Shown piece by piece: positions 17,288 to 26,505 of a stretch of 64,000 nucleotides of DNA. Under the pieces are notes generated by a model. That model did not search any database. It worked only from the letters and a program-made list of their open reading frames with translations, and had not been told where the DNA came from. The DNA comes from Rhizorhabdus sp049889055 (GTDB lineage Bacteria; Pseudomonadota; Alphaproteobacteria; Sphingomonadales; Sphingomonadaceae): assembly GCF_049889055.1 (NCBI RefSeq), contig NZ_JBLTWO010000001.1, positions 62,001 through 126,000 of the forward strand. Reading direction: 5' to 3'. The position numbers were made by a program, and so were the translations under genes. Numbering within the stretch: position 1 is the first letter of the stretch; each line of letters starts with the position of its first letter.

Positions 17288-19555
17288 CTATCGCCGCTGC
17301 ACGACCTCGGCAGCGGCGATAGCGGTGAGGTTCAATATGCCGCGTGAGGTGACCCCCGGGGTCAAAACGTGGATCGGCTGCGCGAGGCCCATCAGCATCG
17401 GCCCCACGGTCGGCGAGCGCGACGAGGCTGCCAGCGCCGTCAGCGTGATGTTGGCCGCGTCGAGATTGGGCATGACCAGCAGATTGGCCGATCCCTCGAA
17501 GCGGGAATCGGGAATCAACCGTTCGCGCAGCGGCTGGGACAGCGCTGCATCGGCGTGCATCTCGCCGTCGACCGCCATGTCGGGCGCCATCGCCCTCACC
17601 AGCTTGAACGCCTCGCGCATCTTGCGCGCGCTGGGGCTGTGCGATGCACCGAAATTTGAGTGGGACAGCAGCGCGACCTTGGGTTCGATGCCGAAGCGGC
17701 GCACCGCGCGCTCGGCGAGTATCGTCATCTCGGCGACCTGCGCCGGGCTGGGATCGGGCACCATGTGCGTGTCGGTCAGGAACAGCACACCCGCATCGGA
17801 GATCAGCCCCGACAGCGCATAGACACGCTGGGCGTCGGCCGAACGTTCGATCGTGCGCAGCACATGCTCGACCTGACCCCAATATTCCGAATTGCCCCCG
17901 ACCAGCGCCGCATCGACCTGACCGGTGCGCAGCAGCATCGCGGCGGTGACGGTCGGACGCCGATAGACGTGGCGGACGATCTCGGCCGACGGCACGCCGC
18001 GCCGCGCGGCAAGGCCGCGATAGGCCTCGACCAGCCGACCGAACCGCTCGTGATCGGTCTCGGGATCGACCACCTCGACGTCGCGGTCGAGTTCGAAGCG
18101 CAGACCGAGTTGCGGGAGCTTTTCGGCGAGGATGCGGCGGCGAGCGACGATCACGGGGCGGACCAGCCCTTCGTCCAGCGCATCCTGCACCGCGCGCAGC
18201 ACGCGATCGTCCTCGCCCTCGCCATAGGCCATCCGCGCATGCGTGCCACGCGCCGCCTCGAAGACAGGCATCATCAGTTGGCCCGACCGTGCGCTCTGCT
18301 GCTGGAGCGAGCGGCGATAGACTTCGATGTCGATCGGGCGGCGCGCAACCCCCGACGCGATCGCCGCCTGGGCGACGGCGGGCGCTATCTCGGCGATCAG
18401 GCGCGGATCGAAGGGCGTCGGTATGATATAGTCGGGCCCGAAGCTGAGCTTGCTGCCGCCATAGGCTTGCGCGACGCTTTCATGCGCGGGCAGGCGGGCG
18501 AGCGCCGCGATCGCCTCGGCCGCCGCAACCTTCATATCCTCGTTGATCGTGGTCGCGCCGACATCGAGCGCACCCCGAAAGATATAGGGAAAGCACAGAA
18601 CGTTGTTGACCTGGTTGGGGTAGTCCGACCGGCCCGTCGCGACGATCGCGTCGGGGCGCGCAGCGCGGGCGATCTCGGGCAGGATCTCGGGCTCGGGATT
18701 GGCCAGCGCGAAGATCAGCGGCCGTTCCGACAGCAGCGGCAGCCATTCGGGCTTCAGCACGCCCGGCGCCGAAAGGCCCAGGAAGACATTGGCGCCCGGC
18801 AGCACCTCGGGCAGCGTCCGCGCATCGGTATGCCGAGCATAACGCGCCATGTTCGGCGCCATGCCCTGCCGGCCGGCATGGACCACACCGTCCTTGTCGG
18901 TCAGCGTGACATTTTCGACCGGCAGGCCCATCGACACGAGCAGATCGACGCAAGCAAGCGCCGCAGCCCCGGCGCCGGACGTCACCAGCTTGGCCTCGGC
19001 CAGGCTGATGCTCTGCAGGACGAGCGCATTGCGAACGGCGGCCGCAACGACGATCGCCGTGCCATGCTGGTCGTCGTGGAAGACGGGGATGTTCATCCGC
19101 TTCTTGAGCGCGGCCTCGATCTCGAAGCATTCGGGCGCGCGAATATCCTCGAGGTTGATCCCGCCGAAGGTGGGCTCGAGCAGCGCCACCGCCTCGACGA
19201 AGCGTTCGGGATCAGTCGTGTCGACTTCGATGTCGAACACGTCGATATCGGCGAACTTCTTGAAGAGGACTGCCTTGCCTTCCATCACCGGCTTCGACGC
19301 CAGCGCGCCGATCGCGCCGAGGCCGAGCACCGCCGTACCATTCGAGATCACCGCAACAAGATTGCCACGCGCGGTGTAATCGAGCGCCTTGTCCGGATCG
19401 GCCGCGATCTCTTCGCACGGCGCCGCCACGCCGGGTGAGTAAGCGAGCGCCAGGTCGCGCTGGTTCACCATCCGCTTGGTCGGCTCGATCCGCATCTTAC
19501 CCGGCTGGGGATAACGGTGATAATCGAGGGCGGCGCGACGAAGCGTCTCTTCCAC
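17288..19555 (-). CDS. maeB: NADP-dependent malic enzyme with C-terminal phosphotransacetylase-like domain
   Basis: This is a 755-residue cytoplasmic enzyme converting malate to pyruvate and CO2. The N-terminal malic domain has LALAYSPGVAAPC and the metal site region FHDDQHGTAIVVAA. The Rossmann domain has TSGAGAAALACVDLLVSMG, and from about residue 430 the PTA-like domain found in MaeB-type enzymes begins (regulatory in that family). The start is GTG at 19555 with GGAG about 9 nt upstream. It is a housekeeping gene separating two catabolic islands, divergent from the second TonB receptor. Confidence 0.95.
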   Translation of the reverse strand: MEETLRRAALDYHRYPQPGKMRIEPTKRMVNQRDLALAYSPGVAAPCEEIAADPDKALDYTARGNLVAVISNGTAVLGLGAIGALASKPVMEGKAVLFKKFADIDVFDIEVDTTDPERFVEAVALLEPTFGGINLEDIRAPECFEIEAALKKRMNIPVFHDDQHGTAIVVAAAVRNALVLQSISLAEAKLVTSGAGAAALACVDLLVSMGLPVENVTLTDKDGVVHAGRQGMAPNMARYARHTDARTLPEVLPGANVFLGLSAPGVLKPEWLPLLSERPLIFALANPEPEILPEIARAARPDAIVATGRSDYPNQVNNVLCFPYIFRGALDVGATTINEDMKVAAAEAIAALARLPAHESVAQAYGGSKLSFGPDYIIPTPFDPRLIAEIAPAVAQAAIASGVARRPIDIEVYRRSLQQQSARSGQLMMPVFEAARGTHARMAYGEGEDDRVLRAVQDALDEGLVRPVIVARRRILAEKLPQLGLRFELDRDVEVVDPETDHERFGRLVEAYRGLAARRGVPSAEIVRHVYRRPTVTAAMLLRTGQVDAALVGGNSEYWGQVEHVLRTIERSADAQRVYALSGLISDAGVLFLTDTHMVPDPSPAQVAEMTILAERAVRRFGIEPKVALLSHSNFGASHSPSARKMREAFKLVRAMAPDMAVDGEMHADAALSQPLRERLIPDSRFEGSANLLVMPNLDAANITLTALAASSRSPTVGPMLMGLAQPIHVLTPGVTSRGILNLTAIAAAEVVQRR

Positions 19556-19707
19556 GGTGGGTGACTCCAGCTTTTTCGGGGCGGGGCGGGGCGAAGGGAC
19601 TGCGCTTTAGCAGGGCCGCCATTTTCTTCAACGGGCAGGACCAGCCTCAGTCCGCCCGTCCGGCACCGGCGCATTCCTCTTGCTTCAAGCTTAAATCAAA
19701 CATACAT

Positions 19708-19724
19708 ATATGAAAACGAATATG
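19708..19724 (+). promoter_or_regulatory. AT-rich motif ATATGAAAACGAATATG (MarR-regulon site A)
   Basis: This 17-bp AT-rich block in an otherwise GC-rich genome lies 50 bp upstream of the TonB receptor start. Sites at 26940-26956 and 25915-25931 (both on the other strand) align with it without gaps, giving the consensus ATATGmAAAnGvATAT. It is a probable operator for the MarR regulator at 25997. Confidence 0.6.
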
Positions 19725-19773
19725 AGTTTGATGGGAGCTTGGCTCGAAACATCCTGCAACGAAGGGGGTTGAA

Positions 19774-22134
19774 ATGAACGGGAAGATCGGGATTTTGATA
19801 TCCACCGCGTCGCTGTTCGCGATTGCGACAACGGCCGCACCGGCTTGGGCACAAAGCGCGCCGGCCGCCGACACGCTCAGCTCCGACATCGTGGTCACCG
19901 CCCGCAAGCGCGGCGAGGAACGGCTGCAGGACATCCCGGCGTCGATCACCGCGATCGGATCGGCCGAACTGGAACGCCGCGGCGTCACCAATTTCGAGAG
20001 CTTCGCCTACACCATCCCCGGCCTGACCTTCACCGATCAGGGCCCCGGTCTGAAGCGCTACACGCTGCGCGGCATCCAGTCCGCCGGCCAGGAGCAGGTC
20101 GCGGTCTATTATGACGAAGTGCCCGTCCCCGGCATCCAGAGTTCGAGCGGCGACAGCGGCTCGCAGATCGGCGACCTGCAGGTGTACGACATGGCGCGAA
20201 TCGAGGTGCTGAAGGGCCCGCAGAGCACGACCTTCGGCGCCAATTCGCAGACCGGCGCCGTCCGCTTCATCACCAACAAGCCCAAGCTGAACGCGGTCGA
20301 AGGCTCGGTCCGTGCCGGTGCCAACTTGGTGTCGGGCGGCGATGAAGGCGCCAACATCTATGGCATGATCAACGTGCCGATCGTCGAGGACAAGCTCGGC
20401 ATCCGTGTCGTATCCTATTATGATTACACGCCCGGCTTTGTCGACAATGTCCGGCTGGGCAACAAGAACATCAACTCCGATGGGACTTCTGGCATCCGCG
20501 GCATTTTGCGCTGGGAACCTGCGCCCGGCATCGAGATCGACGCCATGGCCTGGTATCAGCGGCGCAACACCAAGGGTGCCAGCGAATATAGCCCGTTCGA
20601 CAGCTTCCGCGAGCGCGGCAACAGCAGCGACCCAGGCTGGAACGACCTCGTCCCCCGCTTCGCCTATTTCCAGACCGGGCAATATAATTCGGGCAGCTAC
20701 GTCAAGTCGCCCCGACCCGACCGCCAGCAGATCTATTCGCTGAGCGGCACGGGCGATCTCGGCTTCGCCTCGCTGACGGTCACCGGCTCGATCTACAAGC
20801 GCAAGCTGCAATTCTACCGCGACAATTTCGTCTGGTCGCTGGGCGTCGGTCCGGCCGGCGAGACCTGCCCCAACGGTCGGCCCTGCACACGCTCCGATCT
20901 GATCCCGCAGCTGACCGACCAGACGCAGGACCTCAACCAGAAGACCTTCGAAGCCCGCCTGAACTCGACCGGCGACGGTCCCTTTCAGTGGGTCGCGGGC
21001 GTCTTCTATCGCGACCGCCAGTCGAACTTCCGCAGCTTCTCGCCGCTGGTCGACGCCAATGGCGACATCATCGTCGCCAGCACGCCCCCGACCGGCTTCT
21101 CCACAGCCGTGGGCGCCGGCATTGCCGGCTGCAACCCCTGCGCCTTCGCCCGTGTGAACACACGCGGCATCAAGGAAAAGGCGGTCTTCGGCGAAGCGAC
21201 CTTCGACATCACCGACAGCCTCGAACTGATGGGCGGCCTGCGCTGGTTCGAGGCGAAGCAGACCGACTTCGGTTCGACCCTGTTCCAGTTCCCGACCTTC
21301 GGCAGCACGCTGCCGGCGCCCTACAACCGCCGTTTCACCGAGGACCAGTATATCCCGAAGGCGCAGATCTCGTTCAAGCCGAGCGAGGCCATCTCGGTCT
21401 ATGCGCTGGCGTCCAAGGGCTTCCGCCTGGGCGGTACCAACCAGTCGGCCGCCGTGGTCATTCCCGATGGCTATGAGTCGGACTCGCTGTGGAACTATGA
21501 ACTCGGCTTCAAGTCGACCTGGTTCGACCGCCGCCTGATCGTCAACGCGGCGGTCTATCAGATCGACTGGAGCAACATACAGGTGTCGGGCCGCGATCCG
21601 ACCAACTCCTTCGCCTTCATCGGCAATGCAGGCGCCGCGCGCATCCAGGGACTCGAGCTCGAGGTGCAGACGCGCCCGGCGGATGGCCTCGAATTGCTCG
21701 CCGGCCTGAACTGGCTACCGAAGCGCGAACTGACCGAAAACCAGATCAGCGACAGCATTGCCGCAGCCGGACGCAAGGGTGACAAGATCCCGCGCATCCC
21801 GGCACTGACCGCGACCTTTTCGGGCCAGTACAACATGGACCTGCCGGTCGATGGCTGGAACGGCTGGCTGCGCGGCGAATATAGCTACAAGGGCAAGTCC
21901 GGCACCGAGCTTCGCCCGACCGCGAGCACCTATCGACGACAGGACGCCTTCAGCATCGTCAATCTGCGCATCGGCGCCGACAATCGTGACGACGGGCTGG
22001 GCTTTGCGCTGTTCCTGAACAACGCGTTCGACGTCCAGGGCGACGTGTTCCTCGCCGCCGGCGCCTTCGTGCCGACGACCAAGATCACCAACCGTCCGCG
22101 TACGATCGGCTTCGAGATATCGAAGAGCTTCTGA
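19774..22134 (+). CDS. TonB-dependent outer-membrane receptor of the MarR-controlled island
   Basis: This is a 786-residue receptor with a signal peptide ending APAWAQ and the TonB-box-like SDIVVTARKR. The plug region includes LQDIPASITAIG and ARIEVLKGPQSTTFGANSQTGAVRFIT, and the beta-barrel finishes in a terminal Phe (IGFEISKSF). An internal Cys pair (ETCPNGRPCTRSD) and another (AGCNPCAF) sit in predicted extracellular loops. It is the first gene of a two-gene unit with the CDGSH-bicupin gene, separated from it by a hairpin. Its promoter carries the island's shared motif, so it is likely the uptake gate for that island's substrate. Confidence 0.93.
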   Translation: MNGKIGILISTASLFAIATTAAPAWAQSAPAADTLSSDIVVTARKRGEERLQDIPASITAIGSAELERRGVTNFESFAYTIPGLTFTDQGPGLKRYTLRGIQSAGQEQVAVYYDEVPVPGIQSSSGDSGSQIGDLQVYDMARIEVLKGPQSTTFGANSQTGAVRFITNKPKLNAVEGSVRAGANLVSGGDEGANIYGMINVPIVEDKLGIRVVSYYDYTPGFVDNVRLGNKNINSDGTSGIRGILRWEPAPGIEIDAMAWYQRRNTKGASEYSPFDSFRERGNSSDPGWNDLVPRFAYFQTGQYNSGSYVKSPRPDRQQIYSLSGTGDLGFASLTVTGSIYKRKLQFYRDNFVWSLGVGPAGETCPNGRPCTRSDLIPQLTDQTQDLNQKTFEARLNSTGDGPFQWVAGVFYRDRQSNFRSFSPLVDANGDIIVASTPPTGFSTAVGAGIAGCNPCAFARVNTRGIKEKAVFGEATFDITDSLELMGGLRWFEAKQTDFGSTLFQFPTFGSTLPAPYNRRFTEDQYIPKAQISFKPSEAISVYALASKGFRLGGTNQSAAVVIPDGYESDSLWNYELGFKSTWFDRRLIVNAAVYQIDWSNIQVSGRDPTNSFAFIGNAGAARIQGLELEVQTRPADGLELLAGLNWLPKRELTENQISDSIAAAGRKGDKIPRIPALTATFSGQYNMDLPVDGWNGWLRGEYSYKGKSGTELRPTASTYRRQDAFSIVNLRIGADNRDDGLGFALFLNNAFDVQGDVFLAAGAFVPTTKITNRPRTIGFEISKSF

Positions 22135-22143
22135 TAGACCCAT

Positions 22144-22169
22144 GGGGAGAGGAGCGCGCTTCTCTCCCC
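22144..22169 (+). terminator. hairpin directly after the TonB receptor stop: terminator or attenuator
   Basis: GGGGAGAG (22144-22151) pairs with CTCTCCCC (22162-22169), and the loop AGCGCGCT can pair further. It starts 10 nt after the receptor stop and ends 14 nt before the next start. There is no U-tract (CTTCG follows), so partial termination or mRNA processing that lowers the downstream gene is as likely as full termination. Confidence 0.5.
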
Positions 22170-22183
22170 CTTCGAGACCAGAC

Positions 22184-23248
22184 ATGACCGAGCATGATTG
22201 CGCCACGACCTGCCCGCTGATTGCGAGCCGCAAACCCTATTACAAGGAACTGACAGCAGGACGGACCTATCTCTGGTGTTCCTGCGGCCGATCGAAGCGC
22301 CAGCCTTTTTGCGACGGCCGCTCGCATGAAGGCACCGGTCTCGAGCCGGTACCCTACACCGCTCAGCGCGGTGGCGAGGAAGTGCTCTTCTGCGGCTGCA
22401 AGCACACGGCCACTGCACCCTTTTGCGACGGCGCGCACAGCAATCTTCCTGGCGGTTACAAGGATGCCGGTGAGGACGCGGACGCACCGCGTCCCGACAT
22501 CGTCGCGGCCGATGCGGATGGCATCGCCCGTGTCGACGGACGTTGCTTCGTCATCTCTCCGGGCGATGCCGGAGAAGAGCGCTACCGCCTGCGCAAGCTG
22601 GTCGCCCCGTCGACCGGGGCGGAGCACCAGTCGCAATTCCACCTGGCGCTGCGCGAGGCTATGTCGCCGGTGCTTCAGGCCGGCGGGACCGACGCCATAT
22701 TGTGGGTGACGACGGGTCAGGGGACGATCGAGATCGGCAACCGGTCCTTCGTGCTGCAATCACCTTGCGGCATCTATGTGCGCAGCGGTGAGGCCTTCCG
22801 CCTCTCGGCCGAGACGCCCGTGATCGCCTATATCTCCGCCTGCCCTGCGGTCGAGGAACTCGACACGCCTTCCGAGCTTCCGGCGCATTTCGACGATGCC
22901 TGGCCCGACCGCGTAGTCGCGATCGATGAGGCGAACCGGACGGCGATGGGGCCGCGCTGGTTCCAGATGCTGGTCGACAAGCGCATCGGATCGACCACGG
23001 CTGCCCAGTTCATCGGCCATATTCCCATGTCGCGCGCCGAGATGCACCGCCATCTCTACGAGGAAGCGCTGATCATCATGTCGGGCCATGGCATCATCTG
23101 GAACGAGACCAGTGCGGCGCGCGTGGGCGCGGGCGACGTCATCTTCTTCCCGCGCAAACATCTTCATTCGCTCGAATGCACCGCGCCCGAGGGCATGGAT
23201 GTCGTCGGGATCATCCATCCGGGCGACAATCCCGGCATCAATTACTGA
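22184..23248 (+). CDS. CDGSH iron-sulfur / bicupin fusion protein, putative oxygenase
   Basis: This is a 354-residue protein. The N-terminal 90 residues hold two CDGSH-type [2Fe-2S] motifs: C32-x-C34...C43-D-G-R-S-H48 and C70-x-C72...C81-D-G-A-H85. The first has one extra residue before His compared with the usual C-D-G-S-H. The rest (about 130-354) looks like two cupin barrels. The second has the metal-type pattern MHRHLYEEALIIMSGHG followed by PRKHLHSLEC. A self-contained [2Fe-2S] donor plus cupin dioxygenase is the natural inference, but no activity is known to me. An ATG at 22142 was rejected because it lies in the hairpin. It is convergent with the aminotransferase gene. Confidence 0.78.
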   Translation: MTEHDCATTCPLIASRKPYYKELTAGRTYLWCSCGRSKRQPFCDGRSHEGTGLEPVPYTAQRGGEEVLFCGCKHTATAPFCDGAHSNLPGGYKDAGEDADAPRPDIVAADADGIARVDGRCFVISPGDAGEERYRLRKLVAPSTGAEHQSQFHLALREAMSPVLQAGGTDAILWVTTGQGTIEIGNRSFVLQSPCGIYVRSGEAFRLSAETPVIAYISACPAVEELDTPSELPAHFDDAWPDRVVAIDEANRTAMGPRWFQMLVDKRIGSTTAAQFIGHIPMSRAEMHRHLYEEALIIMSGHGIIWNETSAARVGAGDVIFFPRKHLHSLECTAPEGMDVVGIIHPGDNPGINY

Positions 23249-23255
23249 CCTGCGC

Positions 23256-23279
23256 GGAGGGGGTGAGGTAGCCCCCTCC
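23256..23279. terminator. hairpin between convergent genes
   Basis: GGAGGGGG (23256-23263) pairs perfectly with CCCCCTCC (23272-23279) around an 8-nt loop. It lies between the bicupin stop and the aminotransferase stop, and probably acts in both directions although no long U-run follows. Confidence 0.55.
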
Positions 23280-23296
23280 TGCCCAGCGCCGCCCCG

Positions 23297-24457
23297 TCAG
23301 CCGAGCAGCGCCCGCCGCTTGACGAGGGCAGCGACCAGCCGCTCCACATCCTCTTCATCATTGTAGAAGTGAAACCCTGCGCGGATTTTCCCGTCGCGGG
23401 ACGAGGTGATCACCTTGTCCTCGGCGAGTGCTGCGACCAGTGCCGCATCGTCGCGCGACGGAAGCGCGAGCAGCGGTCCCCGTCGATCGTCGTCATCGGG
23501 CGTGAAGATCGCGATCTGCTCGGCCGCCAGCCGGGTGATCGCATGGCGGGTGATGCTGCGGACATGCTCGCCGATCGCATCGAGTCCGATGCCCAGCACG
23601 ATGTCCAGCCCCGCCTCCGCGCCGTAGAGGCTCGGCACCGGCGGCGTTCCCGCCTCGAACCGGCGCGCCGTCGGGCTTGGCCGGTTGGCGAAGATGTCCA
23701 TCGCGCCCGGATCGACCTGCGCGAACCAGCCGCTGTTGCGGGGCGACAGCGTCTCGATCAGGTCGCGGCGAACATAGAGGAAGCCGATCCCGGCGGTCCC
23801 CAGCAGATATTTGAGCATGCCACCGACCGCCAGATCGACGCCGAGGTCGCGCGGGTCGATAGGCTGCGACCCGACCGACTGGTAGCAGTCGAGCAGGACG
23901 ATCGCGCCAGCATCATGCGCGATCCGGCAAATCTCCCGGATGTCCGCATCGGGCAGCCGCCCGCCATGACGGTAGCAGATATGCGAGAGCGCGACGATCG
24001 CGGTGCGCTCATCGATCGCGGCACGAAAGCCCTCGATATCGACGACCCCCTGTCCGGTCTCGGCGACGTGGACGACCTCCGCCCCCACCTGCTCCTGGGC
24101 ATGCCAGATTTGCGCGCCGGTCGGGAATTCGAAGTTGGACAGAACGATCCGGTTGCGACCACCGCCGAAGTCGAGCGCGCTCGCGATCGCGTTGATCCCC
24201 GCCGAGGCCGAGCCGGTTATCGCGATCTCGTCCGCATCGACCGCGAAGACCCGCGCCATCTGGTCCCGGACAATTTCGAGCCGTTCGACCCAACCGCCCC
24301 AGTCCGCGCCTTTCGCCACCCGGTCGTCGAGATAGCGGTTGAACGCCTCTCGCACGCTGTCGGCGAGCAGGCCGTAGGAGCCGCTGCTGAAATAGGCGAG
24401 CTCGGGCAGGGACGCGAACTGCGCCCGGACAGCTTTCAGATCGGGAAGAAGGGACAA
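23297..24457 (-). CDS. class V PLP-dependent aminotransferase / cysteine desulfurase-like enzyme
   Basis: This is a 386-residue fold-type I PLP enzyme. Visible class V features are the glycine-rich ITGSASAGINAIASAL, the PLP-ring region LSHICYRHGGRLPD, the Asp of VLLDCYQSVG and the Schiff-base Lys of GGMLKYLLGTAGIGFLYV. The C-terminal part has EAGTPPVPSLYGAEAGL. It lacks a clear active-site Cys loop, so a lyase or transaminase (kynureninase- or isopenicillin-epimerase-like) is more likely than a desulfurase. The start is a TTG at 24457 with GGAG 8 nt upstream. It lies 28 bp downstream of the symporter gene, in the same operon. Confidence 0.82.
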   Translation of the reverse strand: MSLLPDLKAVRAQFASLPELAYFSSGSYGLLADSVREAFNRYLDDRVAKGADWGGWVERLEIVRDQMARVFAVDADEIAITGSASAGINAIASALDFGGGRNRIVLSNFEFPTGAQIWHAQEQVGAEVVHVAETGQGVVDIEGFRAAIDERTAIVALSHICYRHGGRLPDADIREICRIAHDAGAIVLLDCYQSVGSQPIDPRDLGVDLAVGGMLKYLLGTAGIGFLYVRRDLIETLSPRNSGWFAQVDPGAMDIFANRPSPTARRFEAGTPPVPSLYGAEAGLDIVLGIGLDAIGEHVRSITRHAITRLAAEQIAIFTPDDDDRRGPLLALPSRDDAALVAALAEDKVITSSRDGKIRAGFHFYNDEEDVERLVAALVKRRALLG

Positions 24458-24485
24458 GAGGGCAACTCCGACAATACGAAGAGGA

Positions 24486-25865
24486 TCAGGCGAGAATATG
24501 GATCATCAGGCCGATGATCGCAGCAGGAGAGACGAAGGCGAGAAGCATATGCCACAGCCGGAAGCCGCCCGATTTGAGATCGGTCACCTCGGGCGTCATC
24601 GTCCGGCGGATCGCCCAGCCGGCGAAGAGCGCGATCAGCAGCGCGTTGAGCGGCAGCAGCAGATCGGCGATGCCGAAGTCGAGAATCTCGAAGAAGGTCT
24701 TGCCCGCGAAAGGCGGCACGAAGTCCAGCGGGTGGACGGCCTTGAGCAGGTTGAAGGACAGCAGCGAGGGCAAGCCGACCGCATAGATCGCCAGGGCTGT
24801 GCCCAGCGCGACGGGTGCCCGCTTCCAACCGGACCGCTCCATCAGCCAGGCGACGACCGGTTCGAGCATGCCCACCGCCGTGGTGAACGCGCCCAGCGCG
24901 ATCAGGCAGAAGAAAGCGATGCTGACGAGACGCCCGCCGGGCATGCCGCCAAAGGCGACCGGCAGGGTGACGAAGATCAGGTTGGGCCCCTCGGTCGGGG
25001 CAAGGCCATAGAACAGCACCGCCGGGAAGATGGCGAGCCCCGCCATCATCGCGATGAAGATCACCGATCCCGAGACGATCATCGCCGATTGCGGCAGCGA
25101 AACGCCGCGCGGCAGATAGGCGGCATAGGTCATCAGCACGCCCACGCCGATCGCGGTCGAGAACAACGCCTGCCCCAGCGCGGTGAGCACGCCGGTGCCC
25201 GTCATCGCCGAGAAATCGGGATAGAAGAGGAAGCGCAGCGCCGGGCTGAGCCCGATCGTCACGGCATTATAGCCGACGAGGCCGATCAGAACGACGAACA
25301 GCGCGACCATCTTGACCTTGGACACGACCTCGATGCCGCGCCGGACACCAAGCGCGACGACCACCGCCACGGCGGCGATGAACGCGAACTGGAGAAAGGC
25401 CTGACGTCCGGGCGATCCGATTGCCGCTTCGAACACAGCACGAGATCCAGCTGCATCGAGACCGCCGAACCCCTGGACGATGGCGAGCCGCGCATAATCC
25501 ACGCCCCAGCCCGCAACGACGCTATAATAGCTCAACCCGAAAAAAGGGATGGCGAGGCTCAGCCAGCCGATCGCCCGCCACGCCCGTGACGCGCCTTCGG
25601 CCTTCACCAGCCGTTCCATCGTCCCGATCACGCTGCCATGCCCCCGCCGTCCCATCGCCATTTCGGCGATCATCAGAGGGACACAGATCAGCAATACGAA
25701 GACGATATAGAGGATGACGAAAGCGCCGCCGCCATTGGCTCCCGCGACATAAGGGAAGCGCCACAGGCTGCCGAGCCCGATCGCAGCGGCTGCGGCGGCA
25801 AGGACGAAGGCCAGTTTGGAGGTCCAGACCTCACCGCCTGCGCGGTTATTATCTGCCTCGGCCAT
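24486..25865 (-). CDS. Na+:amino acid symporter, NSS/SNF family
   Basis: This is a 459-residue membrane protein with 11-12 helices. Helix 1 shows the NSS signature (GLGSLWRFPYVAGANGGGAF), with the unwound substrate and Na+ site, and it continues with CVPLMIAEMAMGRRG, as in LeuT/TnaT homologues. Family members import amino acids or amines, often tryptophan, tyrosine or leucine, with Na+. It is the first gene of the operon with the class V aminotransferase and is divergent from the MarR gene. Two copies of the AT-rich motif lie between them. The likely cargo is an amino acid released from the island's substrate. Confidence 0.92.
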   Translation of the reverse strand: MAEADNNRAGGEVWTSKLAFVLAAAAAAIGLGSLWRFPYVAGANGGGAFVILYIVFVLLICVPLMIAEMAMGRRGHGSVIGTMERLVKAEGASRAWRAIGWLSLAIPFFGLSYYSVVAGWGVDYARLAIVQGFGGLDAAGSRAVFEAAIGSPGRQAFLQFAFIAAVAVVVALGVRRGIEVVSKVKMVALFVVLIGLVGYNAVTIGLSPALRFLFYPDFSAMTGTGVLTALGQALFSTAIGVGVLMTYAAYLPRGVSLPQSAMIVSGSVIFIAMMAGLAIFPAVLFYGLAPTEGPNLIFVTLPVAFGGMPGGRLVSIAFFCLIALGAFTTAVGMLEPVVAWLMERSGWKRAPVALGTALAIYAVGLPSLLSFNLLKAVHPLDFVPPFAGKTFFEILDFGIADLLLPLNALLIALFAGWAIRRTMTPEVTDLKSGGFRLWHMLLAFVSPAAIIGLMIHILA

Positions 25866-25903
25866 GCGCCCTACGCTCCTCTTTCCACCCTGATGATTTC
25901 TCT

Positions 25904-25931
25904 ATATTCAAAAATATATCCTTTTGCATAT
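25904..25931 (-). promoter_or_regulatory. two overlapping MarR-regulon motifs in the symporter/marR divergent promoter (site C)
   Basis: On the minus strand, 25915-25931 reads ATATGCAAAAGGATATA, matching site A at 13 consensus positions. On the plus strand, 25904-25919 (ATATTCAAAAATATAT) is a weaker second copy sharing an ATAT arm. This fits autoregulation of marR and control of the symporter-aminotransferase operon. Confidence 0.6.
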
Positions 25932-25996
25932 AGATTTTATTGTGCGCTGGGGGCTCAGCCTCGTAGATGCGAACAATCGTTGGGGAATGATCGCAT

Positions 25997-26479
25997 ATGA
26001 GCAGCACCGGGCATCAGGAGAGCAAGACCGTCGACCTGGAGAAGGGCGACCGCTGGCTCGACGACTATCTTCCTTATCAGCTTTACCGCGTCACAAATCG
26101 GCTGAATGTCCGCCTGCAGGGCCGCATGCGCGCGCTCGACATCAACCTCTCGCAATGGCGCATTTTGAGCGTGCTCCATTCAAGCGGTACGCTGAGCATC
26201 AGCGGGATCGTCGAACAGACGCTGATGGAACAGCCCACCGTCAGCCGCGTCGTCGTTCAGCTGGAAAAGGACGGCATGGTCGAGCGGCGCGTGTCGTCCG
26301 AAGATTCGCGCATGATCGATATCACGCTGACCCCCAAGGGTGCGGAGACCTTCACCTCGATCCGTCAGTCGGCCTATGCGCATGAAAGAATCGCGCTTGA
26401 AGGGCTGCCGGCCGAGACGCTCGATCTGTTTCGCGAAACATTGCGACGCATCGAAAGCAACATCGACATCTATGATTGA
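25997..26479 (+). CDS. MarR-family regulator of the TonB/CDGSH-bicupin island
   Basis: This is a 160-residue winged-helix protein. The core reads INLSQWRILSVLHSSGTLSISGIVEQTLMEQPTVSRVVVQLEKDGMVERR, then SSEDSRMIDITLTPKG as the wing, the full MarR pattern. The start ATG at 25997 sits 66 bp downstream of the motif pair at 25904-25931. Its dimer is the natural ligand of the AT-rich repeats found upstream of the receptor, symporter and amidohydrolase genes. The ligand is presumably an aromatic or amide intermediate of the pathway, but that is inference. Confidence 0.88.
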   Translation: MSSTGHQESKTVDLEKGDRWLDDYLPYQLYRVTNRLNVRLQGRMRALDINLSQWRILSVLHSSGTLSISGIVEQTLMEQPTVSRVVVQLEKDGMVERRVSSEDSRMIDITLTPKGAETFTSIRQSAYAHERIALEGLPAETLDLFRETLRRIESNIDIYD

Positions 26480-26505
26480 GGCCGGTCTTGCCGTTAGATG
26501 AGTGC

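Noticed and set aside
22142..22183. Longer N-terminus for the CDGSH-bicupin protein
   Set aside because: The upstream ATG lies in the hairpin, has no RBS and adds residues not matching the CDGSH fold.
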